Assembly: GCA_031280615.1 (NCBI GenBank) | Contig: JAITGO010000010.1 | Span: forward strand, 248,001 to 312,000 | From: Desulfobulbus sp. | GTDB lineage: Bacteria > Desulfobacterota > Desulfobulbia > Desulfobulbales > Desulfobulbaceae | DNA length: 64,000 nt | Direction of reading: 5' to 3' | Shown here: positions 28,912 through 37,983 of the stretch, in pieces | Layout: each line of letters starts with the position of its first letter | How positions within the stretch are numbered: the first letter of the stretch is position 1 | Notes under the pieces: model-generated | Databases searched by the model: none | What the model was told of the DNA's origin: nothing | The model's input: the letters and a program-made list of their open reading frames with translations, nothing else | Program-made: the position numbers and the translations under genes

Positions 28912-30092
28912 GCGAGCCCCGCTATGACGGCAGGCATGCCTGTCGGTTCGATCCGGCGCGGGTGGCCACTCCGGCCTTTGTGGTCGACGAGGGCCTGCTG
29001 GCCGACAACCTGACCATCCTGGCCGGGGTCAAGGAGCGGACCGGCTGCAAGATACTGCTGGCCCTGAAATGCTTTGCCATGTTCAGCGTCTTTCCGCTCC
29101 TGCGGCAAACGCTCGATGGGGTGTGCTGCAGTTCGCCGCACGAGGCGCGCCTGGGCCGGGAGGAGTTCGGCCGCGAGGTCCACAGCTTTGCCGCCGCCTA
29201 TTCGGCCGACGATATCGCCCAACTGGCTGCGACCTCGGATCACCTGGTGTTCAACTCTTTTGGCCAGTGGCAGCGGTTCCGCGGCCTGGCCGAGGAAAAG
29301 GCCGGGGCGGCCGGGCGCGCCATCGCCTTTGGCCTGCGCATCAACCCCGAACATTCGGAAGGGGCGACCCCGATCTACGATCCCTGCGCGCCGGGCTCGC
29401 GGCTGGGCATCCGGCGGGCCGATTTCCGCACGGATTTGCTCGACGGCATCGGCGGCCTGCATTGGCACAACCTCTGCGAGCAGGACGCCGACTGCCTGGA
29501 GCGGACCGTGGCCGCGGTGGAACGCGGCTTTGCCGATATCCTTCCCCGCATGGCCTACGTCAACTTCGGCGGCGGCCACCACATCACCCGGCCGGGCTAC
29601 CGGCTCGATCTGCTGATCGACATCGTCAACCGCTTCCAGGAGCGCTGGCACACCCGGGTCTACCTGGAACCCGGCGAGGCGGTGGCCCTCAACGCCGGCT
29701 ATTTGGTGGCCACGGTACTGGACGTGGTTCGGGCCGACATGCCGGTGGCCATCGTCGACGCCTCGGTGCCGGCCCACATGCCCGATGTCCTGGAGATGCC
29801 CTACCGGCCGCACATCGTCGGCTCGGGCGAAGCGGGCGAAAAGACGTGGACTTGCCGGATCGGCGGGCTTTCCTGCCTGGCCGGCGACGTGGCGGGCGTG
29901 TATTCCTTCGACCAACCCCTGGTCCCCGGCGATCGGCTGGTGTTCACCGACATGGCCATCTACACCATGGTCAAGACCAACACCTTCAACGGCGTGCAAC
30001 TGCCCTCCATCGTCCGGTACCGGCCGGAGGACGACCGATTTTTTCCGGTCCGCCGATTCGGCTACGAAGACTTCAAAAGCCGGCTGTCCTGA
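28908..30092 (+). CDS. nspC: Carboxynorspermidine decarboxylase
   Basis: 394 residues from a GTG that overlaps the stop of the dehydrogenase. PLP-dependent fold III decarboxylase that removes CO2 from carboxy(nor)spermidine to give (nor)spermidine. Cofactor Lys54 is in LLALKCFAM; GIGGLHWHNLCEQ, NFGGGHHITRPGY and EPGEAVALNAGYL follow, as in NspC. With SpeA upstream it supports spermidine synthesis from arginine, although agmatine-to-putrescine genes are not in the window. Confidence 0.93.
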
Positions 30093-30147
30093 GCCGGACC
30101 GCACGCGGCCTCCGTCGCACCGCGAGCGCCCCCTCCATGCCTGGTCA

Positions 30148-30176
30148 TTGACAGATGGCGATTTCTTGAATAGGGT
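30148..30176 (+). promoter_or_regulatory. Possible promoter upstream of M24 peptidase gene
   Basis: Perfect -35 TTGACA (30148-30153) with TAGGGT (30171-30176) at a 17-base spacing. The -10 is poor, so an activator may be needed or the match may be chance. Confidence 0.4.
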
Positions 30177-30242
30177 GGCGAGCATCGCTGCCGCCAGCCG
30201 ACACAGGATGTTGTTTTCATACTCGCCAACAGAGAGGAATTC

Positions 30243-31436
30243 ATGCAAGACATGCTGTATACGCCCAAAAGTGAAGTCGACGCCCGCATCCGGCTGTTCC
30301 AGAAAACCCTGGACCAGATGGGGCTCGACGGTGCCCTGATCATCCATCACACCAATCTGTTCTACCTCAGCGGCACCTCGCAGTCGAGCCACCTCTTCAT
30401 CCCCCGGACCGGCGCGCCGCTGCTGATGGTGCGCAAGAGCTTCGAGCGCGCCTGCCGGGAAGCGCCGCTGGACAATATCCTGGATGTCAAGAGCCTGAAA
30501 ATGATTCCGGAGCTCCTGAAGGAGCGGGGATTTGCGATCGATACCCTCGGGCTGGAGCTGGATGTCATCCCCTACAATACCTGGCAATTTTACGGCAAGG
30601 TCTTCAAGGAGACCACCTTCAGCGATATTTCCGAGGCGCTCAAGCGCATCCGCACCGTCAAGTCCGAGTATGAGATCGGCCTGCTGCAGGGGGCCTGCCA
30701 GGTACTCGACCAGGTCTTCGCCGAGGTGCCGTCCATGCTCCGCGAGAACATGACGGAAATCGAGTTGGCCAGCCTGTTCGAGGCCGGCATGCGGCGGCGG
30801 GGCTACGGCGGCTGTTCCAAGATGCGCGCCTTCAACCAGGATTTCTTCATGGGCAACGTGACCGTCGGCGCCAGCGGCGCGGCGCCCACCTACTTCGACG
30901 GCCCGGTGGGCGGCTGCGGCCTGACCCCGGCCAACAACCCGCACGGCGCGGGTTGGAAAACCGTCGGCCGCAACGAGATCGTCTACATCGACTACACCTG
31001 CGTGATCAACGGCTACACCGCCGACGGAGCCCGGATGTTCGTGCTCGGCTCGGTCTCCGAGCAGTTGCGCCGGGCCCACGCCGCGGCCTTGGAGATCCAG
31101 GCCGAACTGGTGGCCATGATCAAGCCGGGCACGATCTGCGAGGATGTCTACAACAAGTCCGTCGAACTGGCCGAATCCCTGGGACTTCAGGAGCATTTCA
31201 TGGGGCTCGGCAACGACCGGGTCCGCTTCATCGGCCACGGGGTCGGCCTGGAACTCGACGAATATCCGATCTTCGCCAAAGGAGTGAAAATGCCCTTGGC
31301 CGAGGGCATGACCTTTGCCCTGGAACCGAAATTCGTGTTCGCCGAAGGGGCTATCGGCATCGAAAACACCTATGTGCTCAGGGCGCACGGCGCTCAAGTA
31401 CTGACCCACGCCCCGGAGGCCATCATCCGGGTTTGA
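30243..31436 (+). CDS. M24 family metallopeptidase (Xaa-Pro type)
   Basis: 397 residues. The N-terminal creatinase-type domain (about 1-150, DGALIIHHTNLFYLSGT) precedes a pita-bread catalytic domain with all five metal ligands: Asp250, Asp261 (YTADGARMF), His332 (GHGVGLELDE), Glu361 (ALEPKFVF) and Glu374 (GIENTYVL). It probably removes N-terminal residues before proline, although substrate choice in this subfamily is broad. AGAGAGG precedes the ATG. It follows the polyamine genes after 150 bases and may have its own promoter. Confidence 0.88.
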   Translation: MQDMLYTPKSEVDARIRLFQKTLDQMGLDGALIIHHTNLFYLSGTSQSSHLFIPRTGAPLLMVRKSFERACREAPLDNILDVKSLKMIPELLKERGFAIDTLGLELDVIPYNTWQFYGKVFKETTFSDISEALKRIRTVKSEYEIGLLQGACQVLDQVFAEVPSMLRENMTEIELASLFEAGMRRRGYGGCSKMRAFNQDFFMGNVTVGASGAAPTYFDGPVGGCGLTPANNPHGAGWKTVGRNEIVYIDYTCVINGYTADGARMFVLGSVSEQLRRAHAAALEIQAELVAMIKPGTICEDVYNKSVELAESLGLQEHFMGLGNDRVRFIGHGVGLELDEYPIFAKGVKMPLAEGMTFALEPKFVFAEGAIGIENTYVLRAHGAQVLTHAPEAIIRV

Positions 31437-31582
31437 GTCGATCCGCTTTCCGCCAGGAGCAGGGCGTCCGGCCGATCCGCCGTCTTGCGGGAAATATTCT
31501 TGACTTTAGGTCGATTTTGCGAGACGCTAGAACGTAGCGGTTTGCATGTTTTCAACGAGTAAACACCATCGATCAAGACGTT

Positions 31583-32185
31583 ATGCATCCTTTTTTTCGC
31601 ACGGGCCGTAAGCCACAATCCAGGCAGGAGACCATCCCCACCGTCCAGCCGCGCACGGCCGCCTCCGGTCCAGTCGCCTCGCTCCAGGGAGACATCGGGG
31701 CCATCCCGGTCGAGAACGTCTTCCAGTTGCTCGATTTCGCCGCCCTGACCGGCAAACTCGAGATCCAAGTCAAGGACAACAGCGGCATTTTCTACTTCCG
31801 TAAGGGAATGCTCATCCATGGCCTGCTCAAGGCCAACCAGCGTAAGATCGGCCAGATTCTCCTCGACGCCCAGGCGATTACCGAGGAACAGTTGCAGGAA
31901 TGTTTGCAGTCGTACAAGCAGTCCGGATCGCGGCAGCGGTTTGGCAAGTTTCTCTTGGACAAAGGCTACGCTCAGCCCTATCTGCTGGATAAATCGTTGC
32001 TGAACCAGATCAAGGAGGCCTTTTTCGAGGCCCTTTCCTGGAACGAGGGCTCCTTCAAGTTTTACGTTGGCCAGGAACCCGCTCCGGACGAGATTCAAAT
32101 GTACGGCCGGATCGATCGCCTGCTGCTCGAAGGCATGGTGCACATCGATCATGTTTCCTCGACCGAGGAGGACGGCGTCGCCTGA
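31583..32185 (+). CDS. DUF4388 domain protein
   Basis: 200 residues. After a basic N-terminal tail, a DUF4388 domain (about residues 35-110, LQGDIGAIPVENVFQLLDFA, LTGKLEIQVKDNSGIFYFRK, GMLIHGLL) is followed by a helical region (ITEEQLQECLQSYKQS, GKFLLDKGYAQPYLL) and a terminal beta segment. DUF4388 (PATAN-like) modules occur in two-component and motility regulators of delta-proteobacteria as interaction domains. No kinase or receiver is adjacent, and its function is not established. The plus-strand neighbours are too distant to imply an operon. Confidence 0.75.
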   Translation: MHPFFRTGRKPQSRQETIPTVQPRTAASGPVASLQGDIGAIPVENVFQLLDFAALTGKLEIQVKDNSGIFYFRKGMLIHGLLKANQRKIGQILLDAQAITEEQLQECLQSYKQSGSRQRFGKFLLDKGYAQPYLLDKSLLNQIKEAFFEALSWNEGSFKFYVGQEPAPDEIQMYGRIDRLLLEGMVHIDHVSSTEEDGVA

Positions 32186-32478
32186 TCCCGGCCGGTTCCG
32201 GACCCGTCGTCGTTGCAATCGATTTTCCTTCCCATTCTTGTGCCCGCAAGGCTACTTTCTATTCGATTATCCATCGCTGCTGTAGTATAGAGCAATCATT
32301 TTTCCACTATGGCCGAAACGGCGATTGAGGGGCGAAAATCGCCCCGGCCCGTTTTGCCGTGGAATATCTTTGCCAGGCATGCCAACCATGCGCGTCGGCC
32401 GGTCGCAACCCTTGGGCGAGGCGCGCTTGATCCGTGGTTGACGGCGCCTGGATCGATCTGGGAGCAGGCACGGGATCT

Positions 32479-33903
32479 ATGGAGCAGGACAAAATCTTCG
32501 AGCGGCTGATGCAGCTCGTCATCCGCTATTATCATGACCGGGACCAGGGAAAGTTCGTCGACTATCTCGATCCCGGGGCCCTTCGCCAGCGGCTTAACCT
32601 TGAAGACGAGCGCGGCCGGGGCGATTGGGATGCGCTCTTCACCTGGGTGGAGCACTACCTGGCGCATGCCGTCAACACCAGCAATCCCGCCTATCTCAAT
32701 CGCATGTGGGCCGGCGCTAATCTGCCGTCGGTGGTCGGCGAGGTGATCGCCGCGGTCACCAACACCTCGGCCTGCACCTTCGAGACCGCGCCGGTCTCGA
32801 CCCTGATGGAAAAATACATGCTGCAGACCATGCTCGACCTGGTCGGCTTTCAGGGGGGATGCGGCCAGATGACCACCGGCTCGAGCAACGCCAACATGCT
32901 CGCCATGATGGCCGCCCGCAACGGCCTGCTGCCGGAGGTCAAGCAACAGGGACTGTTCGGCGGCCAGGAGCTGTTTGCCCTGGTCAACGCCGATGCCCAC
33001 TATTCCATGGACCGGGCCGCCAACATCCTTGGTCTGGGTGCGAGCCACCTGCTCAAGATCCCGGTGGACGACCACGGCCGCATGCGCATCGACGCCCTGG
33101 AAGAACGGCTGGCCGAAACGGTGGCCGCGGGCGGCAAACCCTTTTTCGTGGTGGCCACCGCCGGCACCACGGTGCGGGGGGGCTACGATCTGCTGGAGCC
33201 ATTGCTTGCGCTGCGCGAGCGCTACCGTTTCTGGCTGCATGTCGACGGCGCCTGGGGCGGGGCGGTGATCTTCAGCGACCGGCTGCGGCGGCAGTTTTTG
33301 CCCGCGCTCGAACAGGCCGATTCCTTTACCCTCGATTTCCACAAGATGTTGGGCGCGGCCCTGATGTGCAACGTGCTGCTGTTCAACCGCCGGCCCACGT
33401 TTCTGCGGGAGGTGTGCAGCGCTGGCGACGAGTCCTATATTTTCCGCCAGGGCGAGGACGGCGAGGTGCGCGATCTCGGCACCCTGTCCCTGCAATGCGG
33501 CCGCCGGGTCGACAGCCTCAAGTGGTTCCTCGACTGGAAATTCTACGGCCAGGCCGGCCTGGCCGAACGGGTGGAACAGTATCTGGAGCTGTGCCGATAT
33601 GCCGAGGACCAGGTGGGTCGCCTGCCCGAGCTGGAGATGGTGGTGCCCAGGGAATCCTTCAACGTCTGTTTCCGGTTCCGGCCGCCGGAGGGCATTCCGG
33701 CCGAGCCGTTCAACAAAGCACTGCGGGAACGGATGCACCGCGCCGGCCGCGCCCTGGTCGGCACGGGCTATGTCAACGGCCAGTTGGTGCTGCGGTTGCT
33801 GATCACCAATATCAACGTCGGCCAACCCGAAATCGACCGCTTCTTCCAATCGGTTATCGCAACCGGGCGGGAGCTGCTGGCCGAGAGGAGTGGACGGCCA
33901 TGA
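32479..33903 (+). CDS. Group II PLP-dependent amino-acid decarboxylase
   Basis: 474 residues from the ATG at 32479 (GGAGCAG upstream); a GTG at 32434 would add 15 residues. Member of the glutamate/tyrosine/cysteine-sulfinate decarboxylase group, fold I. TTGSSNANMLAM, the cofactor Asp256 (HVDGAWGGA) and the Schiff-base Lys289 (DFHKMLGA) are visible. Substrate not assignable: glutamate, aspartate, tyrosine, cysteine sulfinate and diaminobutyrate decarboxylases share these motifs. The next gene, an HTH protein, starts 18 bases later and may be co-transcribed. Confidence 0.85.
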   Translation: MEQDKIFERLMQLVIRYYHDRDQGKFVDYLDPGALRQRLNLEDERGRGDWDALFTWVEHYLAHAVNTSNPAYLNRMWAGANLPSVVGEVIAAVTNTSACTFETAPVSTLMEKYMLQTMLDLVGFQGGCGQMTTGSSNANMLAMMAARNGLLPEVKQQGLFGGQELFALVNADAHYSMDRAANILGLGASHLLKIPVDDHGRMRIDALEERLAETVAAGGKPFFVVATAGTTVRGGYDLLEPLLALRERYRFWLHVDGAWGGAVIFSDRLRRQFLPALEQADSFTLDFHKMLGAALMCNVLLFNRRPTFLREVCSAGDESYIFRQGEDGEVRDLGTLSLQCGRRVDSLKWFLDWKFYGQAGLAERVEQYLELCRYAEDQVGRLPELEMVVPRESFNVCFRFRPPEGIPAEPFNKALRERMHRAGRALVGTGYVNGQLVLRLLITNINVGQPEIDRFFQSVIATGRELLAERSGRP

Positions 33904-33921
33904 TCGACAAACGAGGCGGAC

Positions 33922-34794
33922 ATGAGTGACAACGAGTATACGGTGACTCAGAAAGATGCGGCCGATTTCCTCAAGGTCTCGACCAAATCCATCAGTCGGT
34001 ACCGCAAGCGGGGGCTGCCCTACAAACTGGTGCTCAATCCGGTGACCGGCAAGCAGGAGGTCCGCTTCCGCTATGCCGACCTGGATCGATGGGACGAGGG
34101 GCGGCAACTGCTCGCCACCTATGCCCGCGACGGCGAGGAAACCGTGCCCGGCGAGGCCAGGGCAGCGGGCGGGGCGTCGACGGTCGGTGCCGGAATCGAT
34201 TTTCTCGACGATCTGCTGCTGGCCTACAAGCAACAGATCGAGCTGCTGCGCGAGCAGTTGGAGGACATGCGCGAGCAGCTGGCGCGCCGCGACCGCCAGA
34301 TCGACGACCTGATGCGGTTGATGGTGGGCCTGCAACTGGAGTACAAGCCTTTGCCCGCCACAGCAGCCGTGGCCGAGCCGGTCCCGGCCGAGGAACTGGC
34401 TCGGGGCGGACATGCGGAAGAGCCGGCAACGGATATTTACGAGGCCGTGGTGCTGCCGACCGTCGAGCCCGTGCCGCCACGCCCGGAACCGGTGCGGTTC
34501 GAGCCCGAACCGGTTGCACCTGCACCGCCTCGGCCGGAACCGCCCGAGGTCGAACCGCCTCGGTCCGGTCCGATCGGAATGCGAAAACGGTTCAGCCGGG
34601 AGCAGCTTTCGGCCTCGATCCAGCGGCTGCGGCGGAAGGGGAAAAGCTATGACGAAATCGCCCGGGGGCTCAACCAGATCAATGTGGCCACGCTCTCCGG
34701 CCATCCGGAGTGGACGGTCCCGGAGGTGCAGGCCCTGCTGCCGGGACTGGTGGAGTCGGCCCCCGGCGCCATGACCGGCGAGGACGTTTTCTAA
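33922..34794 (+). CDS. Two-headed helix-turn-helix protein
   Basis: 290 residues, no named family recognised. Residues 5-58 form a MerR/excisionase-like HTH (TQKDAADFLKVSTKSISRYR, then FRYADLDRW). Residues 95-140 are a coiled coil (KQQIELLREQLEDMREQLAR). A long Pro/Glu-rich linker (about 170-228, repeats of PEPV/PRPEP) follows. Residues 232-285 resemble the helical DNA-binding end of serine recombinases (KSYDEIARGLNQ ... EWTVPEVQALL). The layout suggests a dimer bridging two DNA sites; recombinase catalytic residues are absent. It directly precedes the cobalamin riboswitch. Confidence 0.7.
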   Translation: MSDNEYTVTQKDAADFLKVSTKSISRYRKRGLPYKLVLNPVTGKQEVRFRYADLDRWDEGRQLLATYARDGEETVPGEARAAGGASTVGAGIDFLDDLLLAYKQQIELLREQLEDMREQLARRDRQIDDLMRLMVGLQLEYKPLPATAAVAEPVPAEELARGGHAEEPATDIYEAVVLPTVEPVPPRPEPVRFEPEPVAPAPPRPEPPEVEPPRSGPIGMRKRFSREQLSASIQRLRRKGKSYDEIARGLNQINVATLSGHPEWTVPEVQALLPGLVESAPGAMTGEDVF

Positions 34795-34897
34795 AAGGCG
34801 CATCTGGCCGGCTTGTCGCGGCTTCCACCCGTTTTCCCGTGTGGACCGCAATCGCGACTTGACTTCGCCGCATGCCCCATGTAGGATGGGCCGCATT

Positions 34898-35066
34898 GAG
34901 GTTCAGGTGTCCGTATCAACGGATGAAAAGGGAATCCGGTGCGATGCCGGAACGGGCCCGCCGCTGTAACCGGGGACGAATTCCGCAGGACCGCCACTAT
35001 GCCGATACGGGATGGGAAGGCGCGGAAGGAGGATGAGCCGGAAGTCAGAAGACCTGCCTGAACCAT
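34898..35066 (+). ncRNA. Cobalamin (B12) riboswitch
   Basis: Closing stem GGTTCAGG (34900-34907) pairs with CCTGAACC (35057-35064). The core carries GGGAATCCGGTGCGATGCCGG, the CGCCGCTGTAACCGG element, GCCACT and the AGTCAGAAGACCTGCC end segment of the class. A terminator hairpin at 35125-35150 follows, the likely switching element. It sits 160 bases before cbiK and should repress the transport and synthesis operon when adenosylcobalamin is plentiful. Confidence 0.95.
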
Positions 35067-35124
35067 GGACACCGGCCTCGCAGGCGAACGGGACGGTGAC
35101 AGACTCCAGCGGTAAAAAAGGGAC

Positions 35125-35159
35125 ATCCTGGATCAGTTTTGGTCCGGGATTTTTTTTTG
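35125..35159 (+). terminator. Terminator of the cobalamin riboswitch
   Basis: Stem ATCCTGGATC (35125-35134) with GGTCCGGGAT (35141-35150), fully paired with wobbles, then nine T. Placed between the aptamer and cbiK, it is the expected expression platform for transcription attenuation. Confidence 0.85.
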
Positions 35160-35219
35160 TCCGGGCCGCAACCAAGGCGGGGTCCCGCCGCATCTGTCGC
35201 GAACGACCGGGGGACAGCG

Positions 35220-36122
35220 GTGCACGACAACACGGCGATTGTGCTGGCCACGTTCGGAACCACGGTGGCAAGCGCGTTGAACGGGATACTGGCCATTCGG
35301 GACACCATGGCCGCTGCTTTTCCGCGCACCCGGATCAAGCTGGCCTTTACCTCCAACCAGGTCCGCCGCATCTGGCACCGCCGCGCCGACAATGGCGCCT
35401 ACCTGGCGGCGCATCCCGGACTGCCACGGGAAATCCTCGAAATCCAGGGTATCTTGGCGGCCATCGCCACCCTCCAAGACCGAGGCTACACCTCCCTGGT
35501 CGTCCAGCCCACCCACGTCGCCCCGGCCGAGGAATTCCACGATCTCGCCGCCTATGTCCGCGGCCTGCTGTCGATCCGCACCATGAAGCCGCGTTGGCGG
35601 CCGTTTGCGGCCATCGCCCTCGGCCGGCCGCTCTTGGGCGCCTATTCTCCCGACCGCCCGTACGCCGACGACATTCGCATCCTGGCCCAGGCCCTGGCCG
35701 ACGACGCCGCCCTGGCCGGCCGCCGGGACGCCGCCCTGGTGTACATGGGACACGGCAACCGCTACTTTCCTTCCGGCGGCCTCTATCTTGAATTCGCGGC
35801 CCGCATGCGCCAGCTGTATCCCGACATCCTGACCCTGATCGGCACGGTCGAGGGCTTTCCCGCCTTTGCCGAGGTGCTGGCCGATCTGCGGCTGCACGGG
35901 GTCCGGCGGGTTGTGGTCAAGCCCCTGCTCATCGTGGCTGGCGAGCACGCCACCCGCGACCTGGCCGGACCGCAGGAGGATTCCTGGCAGTCGATGTTCG
36001 CCCGGGAGGGAATCGAGGCGGTGCCGGTGACCAAGGGCTTGGGCGAGCATCCGGCCGTGGCCCGTATCTTCGTCGACCATGCCGCCCAGGCAGCGGTCGA
36101 GGCGGGCGTGGAGCTGCGCTGA
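35220..36122 (+). CDS. cbiK: Sirohydrochlorin cobaltochelatase CbiK
   Basis: 300 residues from a GTG at 35220 with GGGGGA just upstream; an alternative frame extension to 35139 would enter the terminator and is not credible. Inserts cobalt into sirohydrochlorin (or precorrin-2) without ATP, the entry step of the anaerobic cobalamin pathway. The chelatase fold shows VLATFGTTV, the active-site His in QPTHVAPAEEF and the second His in YMGHGNRYFP. No signal peptide, so cytoplasmic. First gene behind the riboswitch; the permease start overlaps its stop (TGATG). Confidence 0.93.
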   Translation: MHDNTAIVLATFGTTVASALNGILAIRDTMAAAFPRTRIKLAFTSNQVRRIWHRRADNGAYLAAHPGLPREILEIQGILAAIATLQDRGYTSLVVQPTHVAPAEEFHDLAAYVRGLLSIRTMKPRWRPFAAIALGRPLLGAYSPDRPYADDIRILAQALADDAALAGRRDAALVYMGHGNRYFPSGGLYLEFAARMRQLYPDILTLIGTVEGFPAFAEVLADLRLHGVRRVVVKPLLIVAGEHATRDLAGPQEDSWQSMFAREGIEAVPVTKGLGEHPAVARIFVDHAAQAAVEAGVELR

Positions 36123-37162
36123 TGAACCGCCGGACCGCTGCCGCCTGGATGCTGCCGTTGGCTGCGGTACTGGTCTTCGGAGTGGCCCTGTCGGCCACCC
36201 TCGGCTACCTCGACGTGTCGATTCCGGATGTGTTCGCCATCCTCATCGCCAAACTGCGCGGCCTGGACATGCCCGCGGGCATCGATCCGGTGGCCGCCAC
36301 CGTGGTCGCCGACGTGCGCATGCCCCGCATCCTGGCGGCGGTGCTGGTCGGCGGCTTGCTCGGGGTCAGCGGCGCGGTTTTCCAGGCGATCCTGCTCAAC
36401 CCCCTGGCCGACTCCTACACCCTGGGCATCTCCACCGGGGCCGCCTTCGGCGCCTCCCTGGTAATCGTTCTCCAGATTTTCGGCCTTGCTCTACCGCCCG
36501 GCGTCACCATCCCGATTTTCGCCTTCGGCGGCGGGGCGGGCACCTTGGCGGTGGTTCTGTTCCTCGCCGCCGGCGACCGGCGGCTTTCCTCCACCAGCCT
36601 GATCCTCGCCGGGGTGATCGTGGCCGCCATCTTGTCGGCCGCCATCGGTTTTCTCAAATTCCTTGCCGACGAACAGGTGGGCCTGATCATCTTCTGGCTG
36701 ATGGGCAGCCTGGCCGGCGCTTCCTGGGCCAATATCCTCCTGTTGGCGCCCACGGCCCTGCTGGGCACCCTGGTGGCCGTGTATTACAGCCGCGATCTCA
36801 ACATCATGGCCACCGGCGACCGCGCCGCCACCTCGCTGGGCGTCAATACCGTCCGCCTGCGGCTGGTGCTGCTGGCGGTGTCCACCCTGATGACCGCCCT
36901 GGCGGTTTCGGTATCCGGCATCATCGGCTTTGTCGGGCTGATCGTGCCGCACATGCTCCGCCATCTGATCGGGCCGGACAACCGCCTGCTGATCCCGCTC
37001 TCCTTTTTCACCGGCGGGCTGCTGCTGCTGGTGGCCGACACCCTCACCCGGGCGGTGCTGCCGGTGGAGGTGCCCATCGGGGTGCTGACCGCGCTGTTGG
37101 GCGGCCCCTTTTTCTGCTTCCTCTTCAAAAGACGGCAACGGAATGGCACCACCGCTTTCTGA
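36122..37162 (+). CDS. FecCD/BtuC-type ABC permease
   Basis: 346 residues, about ten membrane helices. The FecCD-family signatures MPRILAAVLVGGLLGVSGA, FQAILLNPLADSYTLGIS and the GFVGLIVPHMLRHLIGPDNR coupling-helix region are clear. Imports a metal chelate such as corrinoid, haem or siderophore; the riboswitch and the cobalamin genes around it make cobalamin or cobinamide the best guess. The ATPase gene overlaps its end by 20 bases. Confidence 0.9.
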   Translation: MNRRTAAAWMLPLAAVLVFGVALSATLGYLDVSIPDVFAILIAKLRGLDMPAGIDPVAATVVADVRMPRILAAVLVGGLLGVSGAVFQAILLNPLADSYTLGISTGAAFGASLVIVLQIFGLALPPGVTIPIFAFGGGAGTLAVVLFLAAGDRRLSSTSLILAGVIVAAILSAAIGFLKFLADEQVGLIIFWLMGSLAGASWANILLLAPTALLGTLVAVYYSRDLNIMATGDRAATSLGVNTVRLRLVLLAVSTLMTALAVSVSGIIGFVGLIVPHMLRHLIGPDNRLLIPLSFFTGGLLLLVADTLTRAVLPVEVPIGVLTALLGGPFFCFLFKRRQRNGTTAF

Positions 37163-37961
37163 ACGGAACACCGGCCTGCTCTGGTCCTTGCGCGAGGTGC
37201 ATTTCAGCTACAGCGACACGCCGGTGCTGCGCGATATCGACCTGGAGCTGCGCTGCGGCCGCTGCACCGGCATCCTGGGCCCCAACGGCAGCGGCAAGAC
37301 CACTTTGCTCGATCTGCTGGCCGGCCTGCAGACGCCGCAATCAGGCACCATCGAATTTCAGGGACGGCCCATGGCGGCCTGGCCGAAAAAGCATCTGGCC
37401 CGGCTGCTGGCCCTGGTGCCTCAGGATTTCATGGTTCGCTTCGGGTTTTCGGTCCGCGAGGTGGTCGAGATGGGGCTCCACCCGCACCTCCATCGCTTCG
37501 CCACCCCCAGCGGGGCCGACCGGTCCCTGATCGACCAGGCCCTGGCCGTCACCGGTATCGCCCCCCTGGCCGATCGACCGGTCACCCGGCTCTCCGGCGG
37601 CGAAAAACAGCGGGTGGCCGTGGCCCGCGCCCTGGCGCAGCGGCCGACGGTGCTGCTGCTCGACGAGGCCACCTCCAATCTCGACATCCACCACAGCCTG
37701 GAGTTGCTGCACCTGATCCGCGATCGGTTCGAACGCCAGGACATGCAGGTGGTGGCGGTCATGCACGACCTCAATCTGGCCGCCTTTTTCTGTGACCACC
37801 TGATCTTCCTCAAGGAGGGACGGGTGATCTGCCAGGGGCCGACCGACGAGGTGCTGACGCCTGCGACCATCAATGCGGTCTACGGCGTCGAGGCGGAGGT
37901 GACCGCCAACGCCTTTACCCGGTGCCGGCAGGTGAGCTTCAGGCTGCCTGCCTCCCATTAA
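37143..37961 (+). CDS. ABC transporter ATPase, FepC/BtuD type
   Basis: 272 residues. Walker A GPNGSGKTT (about residues 45-53), Q-loop LALVPQD, signature LSGGEKQRVAVARAL, Walker B VLLLDEATSNLD and switch His in VMHDLNLA are all present, so the ATPase appears functional. It powers the adjacent FecCD permease, whose coding sequence it overlaps by 20 bases. The substrate-binding protein gene follows after 22 bases. Confidence 0.92.
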   Translation: MAPPLSERNTGLLWSLREVHFSYSDTPVLRDIDLELRCGRCTGILGPNGSGKTTLLDLLAGLQTPQSGTIEFQGRPMAAWPKKHLARLLALVPQDFMVRFGFSVREVVEMGLHPHLHRFATPSGADRSLIDQALAVTGIAPLADRPVTRLSGGEKQRVAVARALAQRPTVLLLDEATSNLDIHHSLELLHLIRDRFERQDMQVVAVMHDLNLAAFFCDHLIFLKEGRVICQGPTDEVLTPATINAVYGVEAEVTANAFTRCRQVSFRLPASH

Positions 37962-37983
37962 CCTTCAACCCATCCGTTGTCCC

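Noticed and set aside
32296..34896. 866-codon open frame on the minus strand
   Set aside because: Antisense shadow of the PLP decarboxylase and the HTH protein; no ribosome site or recognisable domain.
34880..34930. Terminator of the HTH gene overlapping the riboswitch
   Set aside because: CATGCCCCATGTAGGATGGG has some pairing but no T run and merges with the aptamer start; not convincing.
35139..35219. Upstream extension of cbiK
   Set aside because: The added residues would be encoded by the riboswitch terminator; the GTG at 35220 with GGGGGA is the better start.
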